In this document: positions 16,641 to 27,944 of the stretch, in pieces
Numbering within the stretch: position 1 is the first letter of the stretch
Layout of the letters: each line of letters opens with the position of its first letter
Assembly (NCBI RefSeq): GCF_028682635.1
Contig: NZ_JANHLK010000005.1
Span: forward strand, 62,001-126,000
Source of the DNA: Pseudomonas putida
GTDB taxonomy: Bacteria > Pseudomonadota > Gammaproteobacteria > Pseudomonadales > Pseudomonadaceae
Length of the DNA stretch: 64,000 bases
Direction of reading: 5' to 3'
Translations under genes and position numbers: made by a program
The notes under the pieces: model-generated
Told to the model about the DNA's origin: nothing
Databases searched by the model: none
What the model saw: only the letters and a program-made list of their open reading frames with translations

Positions 16641-17681
16641 TTATGGCGCAGGATTCGGGTGATCCTTGTGGATCGCCTCGATCCCTTCCAGTACTTCCTC
16701 CGACAACTTCAGATCAAAACTGGCAATGTTGCTGTCCAGTTGCTCCAGTGTCGTGGCGCCGATGATGTTGCTGGTCACGAACGGCTGTTGCGTCACAAAT
16801 GCCAGGGCCATTTGCGCCGGGTCCAGGCCGTGCTCACGGGCCAGAGCGACGTAACGGCTGCAGGCCGCTTCCGACTGCGGGTTGAAATAGCGGCTGAACC
16901 GGCTGTAGAGGCTCAGGCGGCCTTTTGGCGGGCGCGCCCCACCTTCGTACTTGCCTGACAGGAAACCGAACGCCAGCGGTGAATAGGCGAGCAGGCCGCA
17001 CTGTTCGCGGATGGCGATTTCCGCCAGGCCGACCTCGAAGCTGCGGTTGAGCAGGTTGTAGGGGTTCTGGATCGACACCGCGCGCGGCCAGCCGCGTTGC
17101 TCGGCCAGGGCCAGGAACCGCATGGTGCCCCACGGCGTTTCGTTGGACAGGCCGATGTGGCGGATCTTGCCGGCCCGGACCTGTTCGTCCAGCGCTTCGA
17201 GGGTGTCCTCCAGGGGCGTCAGGTTGGCTTCGGTCTGGTGCTTGTAGCCCAACTGCCCGAAGAAATTGGTGCTGCGCTCCGGCCAGTGCAGCTGGTACAG
17301 GTCGATGTAGTCGGTCTGCAGGCGCTGGAGGCTGGCATCCACGGCCTCGGTGATGTGCTGGCGATTGTGTCGCAGGTTCTTGTCGCGGATGTAGTCGATG
17401 GTGTTGCCCGGGCCGGCGATCTTGCTGGCGAGGATCCAGTCGGCACGGTCCCCGCGACTTTTGAAGTAATTGCCGATGTAGCGCTCGGTGGTGGCATAGG
17501 TTTCGGCCTTGGGCGGCACCGGGTACATTTCGGCGGTATCGATGAAGTTGATCCCCGCACCTTTGGCCCGCTCGATCTGGGCGAAAGCGTCTGCCTCGCT
17601 GTTTTGCTCGCCCCAGGTCATGGTGCCGAGGCAGATTGCGCTCACGTTCAGGTTGGTTCGGCCTAGCTGGCGATAGTCCAT
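16641..17681 (-). CDS. tas: NADP(H)-dependent aldo-keto reductase, Tas type
   Basis: 346-residue aldo/keto reductase, the same length as E. coli Tas. It opens MDYRQLGRTNLNVSAICLGT; the catalytic tetrad region is visible (NFIDTAEMY with Asp and Tyr, a lysine in ILASKI, and a histidine in LYQLHWPER). It reduces aldehydes or ketones with NADPH in the cytosol; in E. coli tas can suppress tyrosine auxotrophy in starved cells, but the physiological substrate is not known. ATG 17681 is chosen because AGGGGAG lies eight bases upstream and the family starts there. Lies upstream of and divergent from rplM. Confidence 0.9.
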   Translation of the reverse strand: MDYRQLGRTNLNVSAICLGTMTWGEQNSEADAFAQIERAKGAGINFIDTAEMYPVPPKAETYATTERYIGNYFKSRGDRADWILASKIAGPGNTIDYIRDKNLRHNRQHITEAVDASLQRLQTDYIDLYQLHWPERSTNFFGQLGYKHQTEANLTPLEDTLEALDEQVRAGKIRHIGLSNETPWGTMRFLALAEQRGWPRAVSIQNPYNLLNRSFEVGLAEIAIREQCGLLAYSPLAFGFLSGKYEGGARPPKGRLSLYSRFSRYFNPQSEAACSRYVALAREHGLDPAQMALAFVTQQPFVTSNIIGATTLEQLDSNIASFDLKLSEEVLEGIEAIHKDHPNPAP

Positions 17682-17850
17682 CGGGTGCTCCCCTGGGCAA
17701 AACAATCATAAAAGCAGGTTGAATTATTTTTCGCAATCTGCATAATTGCGCACCTCTTTCTGCAGTGGAAGTGATGCGCCGCCGCCGAAGAATCTTGCCG
17801 TTGAACGGACGCGCCGACCCGAGCCCCCGAAAGCGTCTGTATCCGGCTGC

Positions 17851-17881
17851 CTTTGACTTGTCAAAGTACGCACTATTCAGT
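17851..17881 (+). promoter_or_regulatory. Possible rplM-rpsI promoter with palindromic -35 region
   Basis: CTTTGAC-TT-GTCAAAG (17851-17866) is a perfect inverted repeat that includes TTGACT as a -35. A TATTCA lies 15 bases downstream, a short spacing, so the -10 is uncertain. A small hairpin (CCGCC/GGCGG) sits in the leader before the rplM start. Confidence 0.4.
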
Positions 17882-17927
17882 AAGATCCGCCGTCTAATTT
17901 ACAGGGCGGCCCCTGAGGCTATAAAGA

Positions 17928-18356
17928 ATGAAAACTTTTACTGCTAAACCGGAAACAGTAAAGCGCGACTGGTTTGTCGTCGACGCTGCTGGTCAGACCC
18001 TGGGTCGTCTGGCCACCGAAATCGCGAGCCGTCTGCGTGGCAAGCACAAGCCTGAGTACACTCCTCACGTTGACACCGGCGACTACATCGTCGTAATCAA
18101 CGCCGAGCAGATCCGTGTTACCGGCGCTAAAACCACTGACAAAATGTACTACTCCCACTCCGGTTTCCCGGGCGGCATCAAGTCGATCAACTTTGAAAAG
18201 CTGATCGCCAAGGCCCCTGAGCGCGTGATCGAGACCGCGGTCAAAGGCATGCTGCCTAAGAACCCGCTGGGTCGCGACATGTACCGTAAGCTGAAAGTCT
18301 ATGCGGGCGCTGCACACCCTCATACTGCTCAGCAGCCCCAAGAACTGAAGATTTAA
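17928..18356 (+). CDS. rplM: 50S ribosomal protein L13
   Basis: 142-residue ribosomal protein L13, an early 23S rRNA-binding assembly protein. It matches the family in length and in signature stretches: [18 protein letters not shown] at the start, HYT-like [20 protein letters not shown], and [26 protein letters not shown] near the end in shorter pieces. First gene of the rplM-rpsI operon (14-base gap to rpsI). Confidence 0.98.
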   Translation: MKTFTAKPETVKRDWFVVDAAGQTLGRLATEIASRLRGKHKPEYTPHVDTGDYIVVINAEQIRVTGAKTTDKMYYSHSGFPGGIKSINFEKLIAKAPERVIETAVKGMLPKNPLGRDMYRKLKVYAGAAHPHTAQQPQELKI

Positions 18357-18370
18357 CGGAATAGTTCATT

Positions 18371-18763
18371 ATGTCGGCGACTCAAAATTACGGCACTGGC
18401 CGTCGCAAGACCGCAACCGCACGCGTTTTCCTGCGTCCGGGTACTGGTAACATCTCCATCAACAACCGTTCGCTGGATAATTTCTTCGGCCGCGAAACTG
18501 CCCGCATGGTAGTTCGTCAGCCGCTGGAATTGACTGAGACTGTCGAGAAGTTCGACATCTACGTCACCGTGATCGGCGGTGGTGTGAGTGGTCAAGCTGG
18601 CGCAATCCGCCACGGCATCACCCGCGCTCTGATGGACTACGACGAAACTCTGCGCAGCGCTCTGCGTAAAGCCGGCTTCGTAACCCGCGATGCACGTGAA
18701 GTTGAACGTAAGAAAGTTGGTCTGCGTAAAGCGCGTAAGCGTCCGCAGTACTCGAAGCGTTAA
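18371..18763 (+). CDS. rpsI: 30S ribosomal protein S9
   Basis: 130-residue ribosomal protein S9 with the N-terminal [14 protein letters not shown] and the basic C-terminal tail ending RKRPQYSKR, whose last residues reach the P-site tRNA. Second gene of the rplM operon; a strong terminator 22 bases downstream separates it from petABC. Confidence 0.98.
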   Translation: MSATQNYGTGRRKTATARVFLRPGTGNISINNRSLDNFFGRETARMVVRQPLELTETVEKFDIYVTVIGGGVSGQAGAIRHGITRALMDYDETLRSALRKAGFVTRDAREVERKKVGLRKARKRPQYSKR

Positions 18764-18785
18764 TTCGCTTCCACGTTCAAAAAAG

Positions 18786-18821
18786 AACGCCCAGTTTCCT
18801 CACGGAGCTGGGCGTTTTTTT
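18786..18821 (+). terminator. Intrinsic terminator after rpsI
   Basis: AACGCCCAG / CTGGGCGTT stem with a 13-base loop and a seven-T run. Confidence 0.9.
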
Positions 18822-19032
18822 GTGCCTGTGATTTTCTCAAAGAATTGCGCTGTGACAACTTGCCACATCAGCAGAGCCCCTATACTCCAAGGCTTGGCAG
18901 TGGTGCCTCGGGGTAATTACCTTGTCAGAATTGGGGCTTTTCATTACCATTCGGCAAAATTTTTATAAGTACAGAGTTTTACTTAGTAGATGCCTGATTT
19001 AACAGGCCACAAAGCTGATGGGAGAGGACTGA

Positions 19033-19626
19033 ATGAGCAATGACGGCGTGAATGCAGGCCGGCGTCGCTTCTTGGTAGCAGCCACATCCGTGGTGGGTGC
19101 TGCAGGAGCGGTGGGGGCTGCGGTCCCGTTCGTGGGGTCATGGTTTCCCAGTGCCAAGGCGAAAGCCGCAGGTGCACCGGTGAAAGTGAATGTCAGCAAG
19201 ATCGAGCCAGGCCAGCAGATGATTGCTGAGTGGCGCGGCCAGCCGGTATTCATCGTCCGCCGTACGCCGGAAATCCTGGGGAATCTGAAGAAGATCGAGG
19301 GTCAGTTGTCTGACCCGACCTCCAAGAACTCGACTCAACCAACCTATGTTGATCCGGAAACCCGTTCGATCAAGCCTGAGGTTCTGCTGCTGATCGGTAT
19401 CTGCACGCACCTGGGTTGCTCGCCGACCTTCCGTCCCGAAGTCGCTCCCGCCGATTTGGGCAAGGATTGGGTAGGTGGCTATTTCTGTCCTTGCCACGGC
19501 TCCCACTACGACCTGGCTGGCCGCGTCTACAAGTCGCAACCTGCGCCTTTGAACCTGCCAGTTCCCCCGCATTCCTATGAGACCGATGACATCATCGTCG
19601 TTGGCGTCGATACGGAGAAAGCGTGA
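19033..19626 (+). CDS. petA: Ubiquinol-cytochrome c reductase Rieske iron-sulfur subunit
   Basis: 197-residue Rieske [2Fe-2S] subunit of the cytochrome bc1 complex, which passes electrons from ubiquinol to cytochrome c1. A Tat signal-anchor is visible (GRRRFL at 9-14 followed by an alanine/valine-rich helix). Cluster ligands lie in CTHLGC (124-129) and CPCHGS (152-157). The stop overlaps the petB start. A possible -10 (TATACT, 18881-18886) lies about 150 bases upstream. First gene of petABC. Confidence 0.97.
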   Translation: MSNDGVNAGRRRFLVAATSVVGAAGAVGAAVPFVGSWFPSAKAKAAGAPVKVNVSKIEPGQQMIAEWRGQPVFIVRRTPEILGNLKKIEGQLSDPTSKNSTQPTYVDPETRSIKPEVLLLIGICTHLGCSPTFRPEVAPADLGKDWVGGYFCPCHGSHYDLAGRVYKSQPAPLNLPVPPHSYETDDIIVVGVDTEKA

Positions 19627-20837
19627 TGAGCAAGTTCATGGATTGGGTTGATGCGCGCTTTCCCGCCACCAAGATGTGGGAAGACCATCTCAGCAAGTAT
19701 TACGCTCCGAAAAACTTCAACTTCTTCTATTTCTTTGGCTCCCTGGCGCTGCTCGTCCTGGTCAACCAGATCGTTACCGGTGTCTGGCTGACCATGAGCT
19801 ACACCCCTTCGGCGGAAGAGGCCTTTGCTTCCGTCGAGTACATCATGCGCGACGTCGAGTACGGCTCGATCCTGCGCCTGCTGCACTCCACCGGCGCTTC
19901 GGCGTTCTTCATCGTGGTCTATCTGCACATGTTCCGTGGCTTGCTCTACGGTTCGTACCAGAAGCCGCGCGAGCTGGTGTGGGTGTTCGGCATGCTGATC
20001 TACCTGGCGCTGATGGCCGAGGCCTTCATGGGCTACCTGCTGCCTTGGGGCCAGATGTCCTACTGGGGCGCCCAGGTGATTATCTCGCTGTTCGGTGCGA
20101 TCCCGGTCATCGGCAACGACCTGACCCAGTGGATCCGTGGTGACTACCTGATTTCCGGGATCACCCTGAACCGCTTCTTCGCCCTGCACGTGGTGGCCTT
20201 GCCGATCGTGATTCTCGGCCTGGTGGTGCTGCACGTCCTGGCCTTGCACGAAGTCGGTTCGAACAACCCGGACGGCGTCGACATCAAGAAATACAAGGAC
20301 GAAAACGGCGTGCCGCTGGACGGTATCGCGTTCCACCCGTACTACACCGTGAAAGATATCGTCGGCGTGGTGGTGTTCCTGTTCATCTTCTGCTCGATCG
20401 TGTTCTTCTTCCCGGAAATGGGCGGCTACTTCCTCGAGAAGCCGAACTTTGAAGTGGCGAACGCGTTCAAGACCCCAGAGCACATCGCTCCGGTCTGGTA
20501 CTTCACACCCTTCTACGCGATCTTGCGCGCGGTTCCGGACAAGCTCCTGGGTGTAATCGCCATGGGTGCGGCCATCGCCGTGCTGTTCGTCCTGCCGTGG
20601 CTGGATCGTAGCCCGGTCAAGTCGATGCGCTACAAGGGCTGGATGAGCAAGATCTGGCTCTGGGTATTCTGCATTTCGTTCGTGATCCTGGGCGTGCTGG
20701 GTGTCCTGGCGCCGACTCCGGGCCGTACGCTGCTGTCGCAGGTATGTACCTTCCTGTACTTTGCCTACTTCATTCTGATGCCGTTCTACACCAGGCTCGA
20801 GAAGACCAAACCGGTTCCGGAAAGGGTGACTGGCTGA
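19626..20837 (+). CDS. petB: Cytochrome b of the bc1 complex
   Basis: 403-residue membrane subunit carrying the two b hemes and the quinol sites. Recognisable parts: NFNFFYFFGSLALLVLVNQI, the histidine-bearing helices (LHSTGASAFFIVVYLHMFRG; RFFALHVVALPIVILGLVVLHV), and the Qo-site loop PEMGGYF/PEHIAPVWYF region. At least eight hydrophobic helices. ATG 19626 overlaps the petA stop (TGATG). Same order as in P. aeruginosa. Confidence 0.97.
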   Translation: MSKFMDWVDARFPATKMWEDHLSKYYAPKNFNFFYFFGSLALLVLVNQIVTGVWLTMSYTPSAEEAFASVEYIMRDVEYGSILRLLHSTGASAFFIVVYLHMFRGLLYGSYQKPRELVWVFGMLIYLALMAEAFMGYLLPWGQMSYWGAQVIISLFGAIPVIGNDLTQWIRGDYLISGITLNRFFALHVVALPIVILGLVVLHVLALHEVGSNNPDGVDIKKYKDENGVPLDGIAFHPYYTVKDIVGVVVFLFIFCSIVFFFPEMGGYFLEKPNFEVANAFKTPEHIAPVWYFTPFYAILRAVPDKLLGVIAMGAAIAVLFVLPWLDRSPVKSMRYKGWMSKIWLWVFCISFVILGVLGVLAPTPGRTLLSQVCTFLYFAYFILMPFYTRLEKTKPVPERVTG

Positions 20838-21619
20838 TGAAAAAACTATTTGCTGTATTGATGCTTGCTGCCCTGCCGGTGTTCGCTTTCGCAGCAGAGC
20901 ACGGTGGCCCCGAGCTGGAAAAAGTCGACATCGACGTGGCTGACAAGGCGGCGATGCAGGATGGCGCGCGTACGTTCGCCAACTATTGCATGGGCTGCCA
21001 CAGCGCCAAGTTCCAGCGTTACGAGCGTGTTGCCGATGACCTTGGCATTCCGCACGAGTTGATGCTCGACAAGCTGGTGTTCACCGGCGCCAAGATTGGC
21101 GATCACATGAACATCGGCATGCAGCCGGCTGACGCCAAGACCTGGTTCGGTGCGGCGCCGCCCGACCTGACCCTGGTCGCTCGTGTTCGTGGCACCGATT
21201 GGCTCTACGGTTACCTGAAGTCGTTCTATGAAGACCCGTCGCGCCCTTGGGGTGTGAACAACAAGGTCTTCCCGAACGTCGGCATGCCTAACGTACTGGT
21301 CGGCCTGCAGGGTCGTCAGGTCGTCGGTTGCAAGCAGGTGCAGATCGTCGAGGACGGCAAGAAGCAATATGATCCGCTGACCGGTACGCCGCTGACTCAT
21401 GAAGCGTGCGATCAGCTGACCATCGTGCCGAAGAGTGGCGCCCTGACCGAAGAGCAGTTCGATGAGAAGGTCAAGAATCTGGTAACCTTCCTGGCTTACT
21501 CGGCTAACCCGGTTAAGTTGCAACATCAGCGCATCGGTACGTACGTATTGCTGTACCTGGCGTTCTTCTTCGTATTCGCTTATCTGCTCAAGCGCGAATA
21601 CTGGAAAGATGTGCACTGA
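20837..21619 (+). CDS. petC: Cytochrome c1 of the bc1 complex
   Basis: 260-residue cytochrome c1. A Sec signal peptide (MKKLFAVLMLAALPVFAFA) precedes the mature protein; the heme c site is CMGCH (51-55); a methionine axial ligand probably lies in MPNVLVGLQG. A C-terminal transmembrane helix (TYVLLYLAFFFVFAYLL) anchors it. The ATG overlaps the petB stop (TGATG). A large terminator-like hairpin follows. Confidence 0.96.
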   Translation: MKKLFAVLMLAALPVFAFAAEHGGPELEKVDIDVADKAAMQDGARTFANYCMGCHSAKFQRYERVADDLGIPHELMLDKLVFTGAKIGDHMNIGMQPADAKTWFGAAPPDLTLVARVRGTDWLYGYLKSFYEDPSRPWGVNNKVFPNVGMPNVLVGLQGRQVVGCKQVQIVEDGKKQYDPLTGTPLTHEACDQLTIVPKSGALTEEQFDEKVKNLVTFLAYSANPVKLQHQRIGTYVLLYLAFFFVFAYLLKREYWKDVH

Positions 21620-21648
21620 TAAAGCTTCAAGCAATTGCTGTTAATCGC

Positions 21649-21732
21649 GCGCGCCCAAGGGCGCCTCTGAAGGTGTAACGAGCCTGGTGAACCAGGCGTT
21701 ACGGGAGGCGCCCTCTGGGCGCGCTCGTTTTT
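21649..21732 (+). terminator. Unusually long multi-stem terminator between petC and sspA
   Basis: Nested stems GCGCGCCC/GGGCGCGC (21649/21717), GGGCGCCTC/GAGGCGCCC (21659/21705), GTAAC/GTTAC (21675/21698) and GCCTGG/CCAGGC (21682/21692) with a TGAA loop make one ~76-nt hairpin, followed by CGTTTTT. It should end petABC transcripts or strongly reduce read-through into sspAB. Confidence 0.8.
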
Positions 21733-21769
21733 CCGCTTCCGATAATTTCAACAAGCGAGGAGGATCGCC

Positions 21770-22387
21770 ATGGGCGTGACCAATCGGTTGGCCTGTTACT
21801 CCGACCCCGCCGACCACTATTCCCACCGAGTGCGAATCGTACTGGCAGAGAAGGGTGTCAGCGCTGAGATCATTTACGTTGAGGCTGGTCGCCAGCCGCC
21901 TAAACTGATCGAAGTGAACCCTTACGGCAGCTTGCCGACGCTGGTCGATCGTGACCTGGCGTTGTGGGAGTCTACGGTGGTGATGGAATATCTGGATGAG
22001 CGTTACCCACATCCGCCGCTGTTGCCGGTCTATCCGGTGGCGCGTGCCAACAGTCGTTTGCTGATTCATCGTATTCAGCGTGACTGGTGTGGTCTGGTGG
22101 ATCTGATCCTGGATTCGCGGACCAAGGAAGCAGCGCGCGCCGTGGCGCGTAAAGAGCTGCGTGAAAGCCTGACAGGCGTGTCGCCGTTGTTTGCCGACAA
22201 GCCATTTTTCCTCAGTGAGGAACAAAGCCTGGTGGATTGCTGCCTATTGCCAATACTCTGGCGATTGCCGATTCTGGGTATAGAACTGCCGCGGCCAGCC
22301 AAGCCGCTGCTTGATTACATGGAGCGCCAGTTTGCGCGTGAGGCTTTCCAGGCGAGTCTGTCTGGTGTCGAACGCGACATGCGCTAA
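21770..22387 (+). CDS. sspA: Stringent starvation protein A
   Basis: 205-residue GST-fold protein that binds RNA polymerase and alters transcription in stationary phase and stress. The thioredoxin-like N-terminal domain begins [24 protein letters not shown], continues with [19 protein letters not shown], and a helical C-terminal domain follows. A strong RBS (GAGGAGG) precedes ATG. Forms an operon with sspB (16-base gap) downstream of petABC, the standard order in gammaproteobacteria. Confidence 0.95.
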   Translation: MGVTNRLACYSDPADHYSHRVRIVLAEKGVSAEIIYVEAGRQPPKLIEVNPYGSLPTLVDRDLALWESTVVMEYLDERYPHPPLLPVYPVARANSRLLIHRIQRDWCGLVDLILDSRTKEAARAVARKELRESLTGVSPLFADKPFFLSEEQSLVDCCLLPILWRLPILGIELPRPAKPLLDYMERQFAREAFQASLSGVERDMR

Positions 22388-22403
22388 GGCTTAAGGAGCC
22401 GCT

Positions 22404-22817
22404 ATGAACTCCAGTCGACCTTATCTGGTCCGTGCGCTCTACGAGTGGATTGTTGATAACGATTGCACCCCGCACATGCTGGTCAATTCCGAGTATCCCT
22501 CGGTGCAGGTGCCGCAAGGTTTTGCCAGCGATGGCCAGATCGTCCTGAACGTATCGCCACAGGCCGTGCGTCATTTGCACATGGACAACGAGGCGGTGAG
22601 CTTCGAAGGCCGCTTCGGTGGGGTACCGCATACCCTGTACGTGCCTATCGCATCGATCCTGGGCATCTACGCCCGGGAGAATGGCCAGGGCATGGTGTTC
22701 GATCTGGAGTCGCCCCTGGAGGACGAGGAAGAGATCGAGCCGGATGACGATATCCCGCCTCCGGACAGCGAGCCGCCGCGACCGAGCGGTCGACCGAGCT
22801 TGAAGGTGGTGAAATAA
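22404..22817 (+). CDS. sspB: ClpXP protease specificity-enhancing factor SspB
   Basis: 137-residue adaptor that tethers ssrA-tagged proteins to ClpXP. The folded N-terminal ~110 residues (RPYLVRALYEWIVDNDCTPH...) bind the tag; an acidic linker follows, and the C-terminal RPSLKVVK is the ClpX-docking tail. A terminator immediately follows the stop. Confidence 0.95.
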   Translation: MNSSRPYLVRALYEWIVDNDCTPHMLVNSEYPSVQVPQGFASDGQIVLNVSPQAVRHLHMDNEAVSFEGRFGGVPHTLYVPIASILGIYARENGQGMVFDLESPLEDEEEIEPDDDIPPPDSEPPRPSGRPSLKVVK

Positions 22818-22819
22818 AA

Positions 22820-22849
22820 AAAGGGCGATCCGCAAGGATCGCCCTTTTT
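22820..22849 (+). terminator. Intrinsic terminator after sspB
   Basis: AAAGGGCGATCC / GGATCGCCCTTT stem with a GCAA tetraloop and T-run. Confidence 0.93.
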
Positions 22850-22855
22850 ATTTCA

Positions 22856-22941
22856 CTGTAGGAGCCGGCTTGCCGGCGAAAGCGGTCGAAAGACCAGCGC
22901 AATGTTTAATGACGCCTTCGCCGGCAAGCCGGCTCCTACAG
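22856..22941. repeat. REPIN, GAGCCGGCTTGCCGGCGA class
   Basis: CTGTAGGAGCCGGCTTGCCG ... CGGCAAGCCGGCTCCTACAG inverted pair, between convergent sspB and dolP, directly after the sspB terminator. Same class as 49680-49747 and 60090-60168. Confidence 0.92.
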
Positions 22942-22982
22942 GTCGATGGCGTTCCAGCGTCGCCATCCCCGACAAACAAAGA

Positions 22983-24617
<1,635 letters not shown>

Positions 24618-24618
<1 letters not shown>

Positions 24619-26429
24619 CAGCGTGGGGTGTTCGGCAGGCGTTGAACCTGACCATTGACGAACTGCGCCCACGGCAGCTCGCGCACTACGCGCTGGTTCT
24701 GGGTCATGCTCAGGCTGCCCGATTGACCTTCGATACGGCTGTCCGGCAGGGCCTTGAGCTGGCCCAGGCGGGGTGCCAGGCTGTAGGCGTCCACGCCCAT
24801 GGCGTACAAACGGCCCAGGCTGCCGCCCGCTTGAGGCCATTGCGCGGTGACCTGGCGGCGCAACGGATCGTTGGCGTCCAGCAGCCATGGGGTTTCGCAG
24901 AAGCGCACGCCATTCATGTCGTTGTACTGGTTGACGTCGCCGCTGGCGCTGAAGACGTGGGACGTGGCGTAGACCGGAACGTCACCGGCGTACTGGAAGT
25001 TCAGGGTCGGCTTGATCTGCTGGGCCTGTTGCGGCGTGGCAGCGAGGAAAATGAACTCGATGTCCTGGCGACGCGACGGCTGGGCGGCTACCTGCGAGCC
25101 AACGGTGCTTTGCAGGCTCTTGGCGCGACCTTCGCTCTGGCGCAGCTGGAACATGTCGGCGATCTGCTGGGCCAGTTGTACCGGCTGGTCGACACGCTCG
25201 GTGGCGACGATGCTGCCGCCATTGGCTTGCCAGTCCTGGCTGAACGCCTTGAGTACGCGGTCGCCCCATTCGCCTTTCGGTACCATGATGGCGGCGCGGT
25301 GCAGGCCGTCGGCGCGAGCGCGGCGGGAGACTTCGCGGGCTTCGTCTTCAGCGGCCAGGCCAAACTGGAACAGCTGGGCCGGACCTTGAGCACCTTCGCT
25401 GTAGTTCAGGGCCAGGGTAGTGATCGGCAGCTGCGGGAGGGCGCTCAGCTGTTTGACCAAGGGTTTTTCCAGCGGACCTACCACCAGTTGCACGCCATCG
25501 GCCTGGGCCTTGCGATAGAGCTCGTCGAGCGAGGTCAGGCGCGAGCTGTCGTAGAACTCGATGGCCGGCGGTTTCTGTCCGGACTGTTGTGCCTGGTAGT
25601 GGGCGGCCATGAAGCCTTCGCGCAATGCCTTGCCGACCGACGCCAGCGGGCCGTCCTGCGGCAGCAGCAGGGCGATTTTATTCAGGGGCTGGCTGGCCAG
25701 GTCCTTGAGGTTGGTCAGTGGCAGCGGCAACTGGCGGGCGGCCGGGTGTTTCGGGTTCTGGGCGCGCCAGTTGTCGATCGCCGCCTGCTGCTGTTCAAGT
25801 GTGCCAGCGGTTTTTACCGCCAGTGCCAGGGCCATCCAGCCGCCAAGATCGTCGTCGGTGGTCGGCTGCAATTGCTCGGTCGGCAGCGAAGCGATCAGGG
25901 TCCAGATGGCCTCGTGGTTTTTGCTCGCCGCTTCACCGCTCAACATCGGTGCGATAAAAATGCGTTCCTTTGCCGCGGCCAGGGTCTGGCCATCGGCTTC
26001 AAGGGCGCGGGCGCGAACGGTGCCGGTGCGGACCTGTTGCTCTTCCGGCATCTCGCCCAGGCGCTGGAAGCTCGGGTGGCTCAAGGCGGTCAGCGCGGCT
26101 TTCGGCTGGTTGCGGGTCATGGCCAGTTCAGCCGCCAGGGTGTTGGCGAAGATCTGTTGGCCTGGCTTGAGTGTTTCAACGGGCACCTGTTGCAGGATCT
26201 GCGCGGACTGGCCGGCATTGCCCTGATGATAGGCCAGGTCGGCTGCGCTCAGGCGTAGCAGTGCCGCGTCTTCCGGCGTTTTGCTTTGGGCGGCCTTTTC
26301 GAGCAGTTGCTCGATGCTGGCATCCGGGGTCCGTGGAAGTTCGCCAAGGCTGGAGGAGGGCGAGCTGGCGCAAGCCGCCAGCAAGGCAGCGAGGCATAGG
26401 GCAGAGAACAGCCGCAGGCAAGCGATCAT
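24618..26429 (-). CDS. lpoA: Penicillin-binding protein activator LpoA
   Basis: 603-residue outer-membrane lipoprotein that reaches through the periplasm to stimulate the class A peptidoglycan synthase PBP1a. The lipobox LLAAC sets Cys20 as the lipidated residue when ATG 26429 is used; the family start fits this rather than an in-frame codon 29 residues upstream. N-terminal helical (TPR-like) half, C-terminal periplasmic-binding-protein-like half (KIALLLPQDGPLASVGKALR...). First gene of an operon with yraN, gmhA and dolP, divergent from rsmI. Confidence 0.93.
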
Positions 26430-26637
26430 GTAGTGTTCCTGATACTCGATCAAATTAGCGTGGAATTGTACCCAAGCACTGGCCGGGGCGCGATGTTGCT
26501 GGTAAGAAACGATCAATTTAGCTGGTGTAAATGTTGCCGTGCGCTACAAAAGCCTGCAAAAGCGGGTGTTGCTTGCCCGTATCGCGAACGTCGCTACGCG
26601 CTACAATGGCCGTTTTATCGATCATGAGGTGTGCGCT

Positions 26638-27510
26638 TTGACTGCTCCAGGTGCTTTGAATTCCGCTGCTGGCTCGCTTTATGTGGTGGCGACGCCCATC
26701 GGCAACCTGGACGATATCAGTGCCCGGGCGCTGAAAATATTGCGTGAGGTGGCCTTGATTGCCGCTGAAGACACCCGCCACTCCCAGCGCCTGATGCAGC
26801 ATTTCGGCATTCCCACGCCCCTGGCTGCCTGTCATGAACACAACGAGCGCGATGAAGGTAGCCGCTTTATCACCCGCCTGCTCGCGGGTGACGATGTCGC
26901 GTTGATTTCCGATGCCGGTACGCCGCTGATCTCCGATCCGGGTTATCACCTGGTTCGCCAGGCGCGTGCGGCGGGCATCAATGTTGTGCCTGTGCCGGGG
27001 GCCTGTGCGTTGATTGCGGCCCTGTCGGCGGCGGGTTTGCCGTCGGACCGTTTCATCTTCGAAGGCTTCCTGCCGGCCAAGGCGGTGGGGCGACGCGCGC
27101 GTCTTGAACTCGTCAAGGAAGAGCCGCGTACGCTGATTTTCTACGAGGCGCCGCACCGTATCCTCGAATGCCTGCAGGACATGGAGCTGGTGTTCGGTGC
27201 CGAACGCCCGGCGTTGCTGGCGCGGGAGCTGACCAAGACGTTCGAAACGCTCAAGGGCTTGCCGCTGGCCGAGTTGCGCGAGTTCGTCGAGTCGGACAGT
27301 AATCAACAGCGCGGCGAGTGCGTGGTGTTGGTGGCGGGTTGGACGGCCCCCGAGGAGGAGGGCGCGGTCAGCAGTGAAGCGATGCGTATCCTCGATCTGT
27401 TGCTCGAAGAAGTGCCGCTCAAGCGTGCCGCGGCGTTGGCGGCGCAAATTACCGGCGAACGCAAGAATGTGCTGTATCAGATTGCGCTGGATAAACAGAA
27501 GGGCGAGTAA
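26638..27510 (+). CDS. rsmI: 16S rRNA (cytidine1402-2'-O)-methyltransferase
   Basis: 290-residue SAM-dependent methyltransferase that 2'-O-methylates C1402 in the 16S rRNA decoding centre; it works together with RsmH, whose gene lies just downstream. Signatures: GSLYVVATPIGNLDDISARAL, AEDTRHS, ALISDAGTPLISDPG, and PGACALIAALSAAGLP. The start is probably TTG 26638, seven bases after GAGGTG; no suitable ATG exists between the conserved start and codon -33. Divergent from lpoA with a 208-base gap. Confidence 0.9.
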   Translation: MTAPGALNSAAGSLYVVATPIGNLDDISARALKILREVALIAAEDTRHSQRLMQHFGIPTPLAACHEHNERDEGSRFITRLLAGDDVALISDAGTPLISDPGYHLVRQARAAGINVVPVPGACALIAALSAAGLPSDRFIFEGFLPAKAVGRRARLELVKEEPRTLIFYEAPHRILECLQDMELVFGAERPALLARELTKTFETLKGLPLAELREFVESDSNQQRGECVVLVAGWTAPEEEGAVSSEAMRILDLLLEEVPLKRAAALAAQITGERKNVLYQIALDKQKGE

Positions 27511-27547
27511 AACCCGACGCACCGGCGTGCGCAACGGCGCTTAACGC

Positions 27548-27576
27548 TTGTTCTTCGGGCGCTCTGCCGGTAACCT
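27548..27576 (+). promoter_or_regulatory. Promoter of RNase P RNA
   Basis: TTGTTC (27548-27553), 17 bases, TAACCT (27571-27576), ending nine bases before the RNA 5' end. Confidence 0.55.
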
Positions 27577-27585
27577 TCGCGGCGG

Positions 27586-27940
27586 AGAGTCGATCGGACA
27601 GTCGCTGCCCTCTATGAAAATTAGGGGGGGGAGGAAAGTCCGGGCTCCATAGGGCGAAGTGCCAGGTAATGCCTGGGAGGCGTGAGCCTACGGAAAGTGC
27701 CACAGAAAATAACCGCCTAAGCGCTTCGGCGCCGGTAAGGGTGAAAAGGTGCGGTAAGAGCGCACCGCACGTCTGGCAACAGTTCGTGGCTAGGTAAACC
27801 CCACTTGGAGCAAGACCAAATAGGGTCCCAAGGCGTGGCCCGCGCTGGGACCGGGTAGGTTGCTAAAGATGTCCAGTGATGGCCATCGTAGACGAATGAC
27901 TGTTCAAGACAGAACCCGGCTTACAGATCGACTCTCCACC
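27586..27940 (+). ncRNA. rnpB: RNase P RNA, bacterial type A
   Basis: Catalytic RNA of RNase P, which removes tRNA 5' leaders. Conserved blocks are easy to read: GAGGAAAGTCCGGGCTCC (P4/J region) near the 5' end, CAGAAAATAACCGCC, GGTAAGGGTGAAAAGGTGCG, and near the 3' end TAGACGAATGACTG and ACAGAACCCGGCTTACAG. The 5' GAGTCGATC pairs with 3' GATCGACTC to close helix P1. A T-run follows. It lies between rsmI and mraZ, as in P. aeruginosa. Confidence 0.97.
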
Positions 27941-27944
27941 TTTT

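Noticed and set aside
26567..26607. TTGCTT/TTGCCC with TACAAT as an rsmI promoter
   Set aside because: The spacing is 23 to 27 bases, too long for a sigma-70 promoter.
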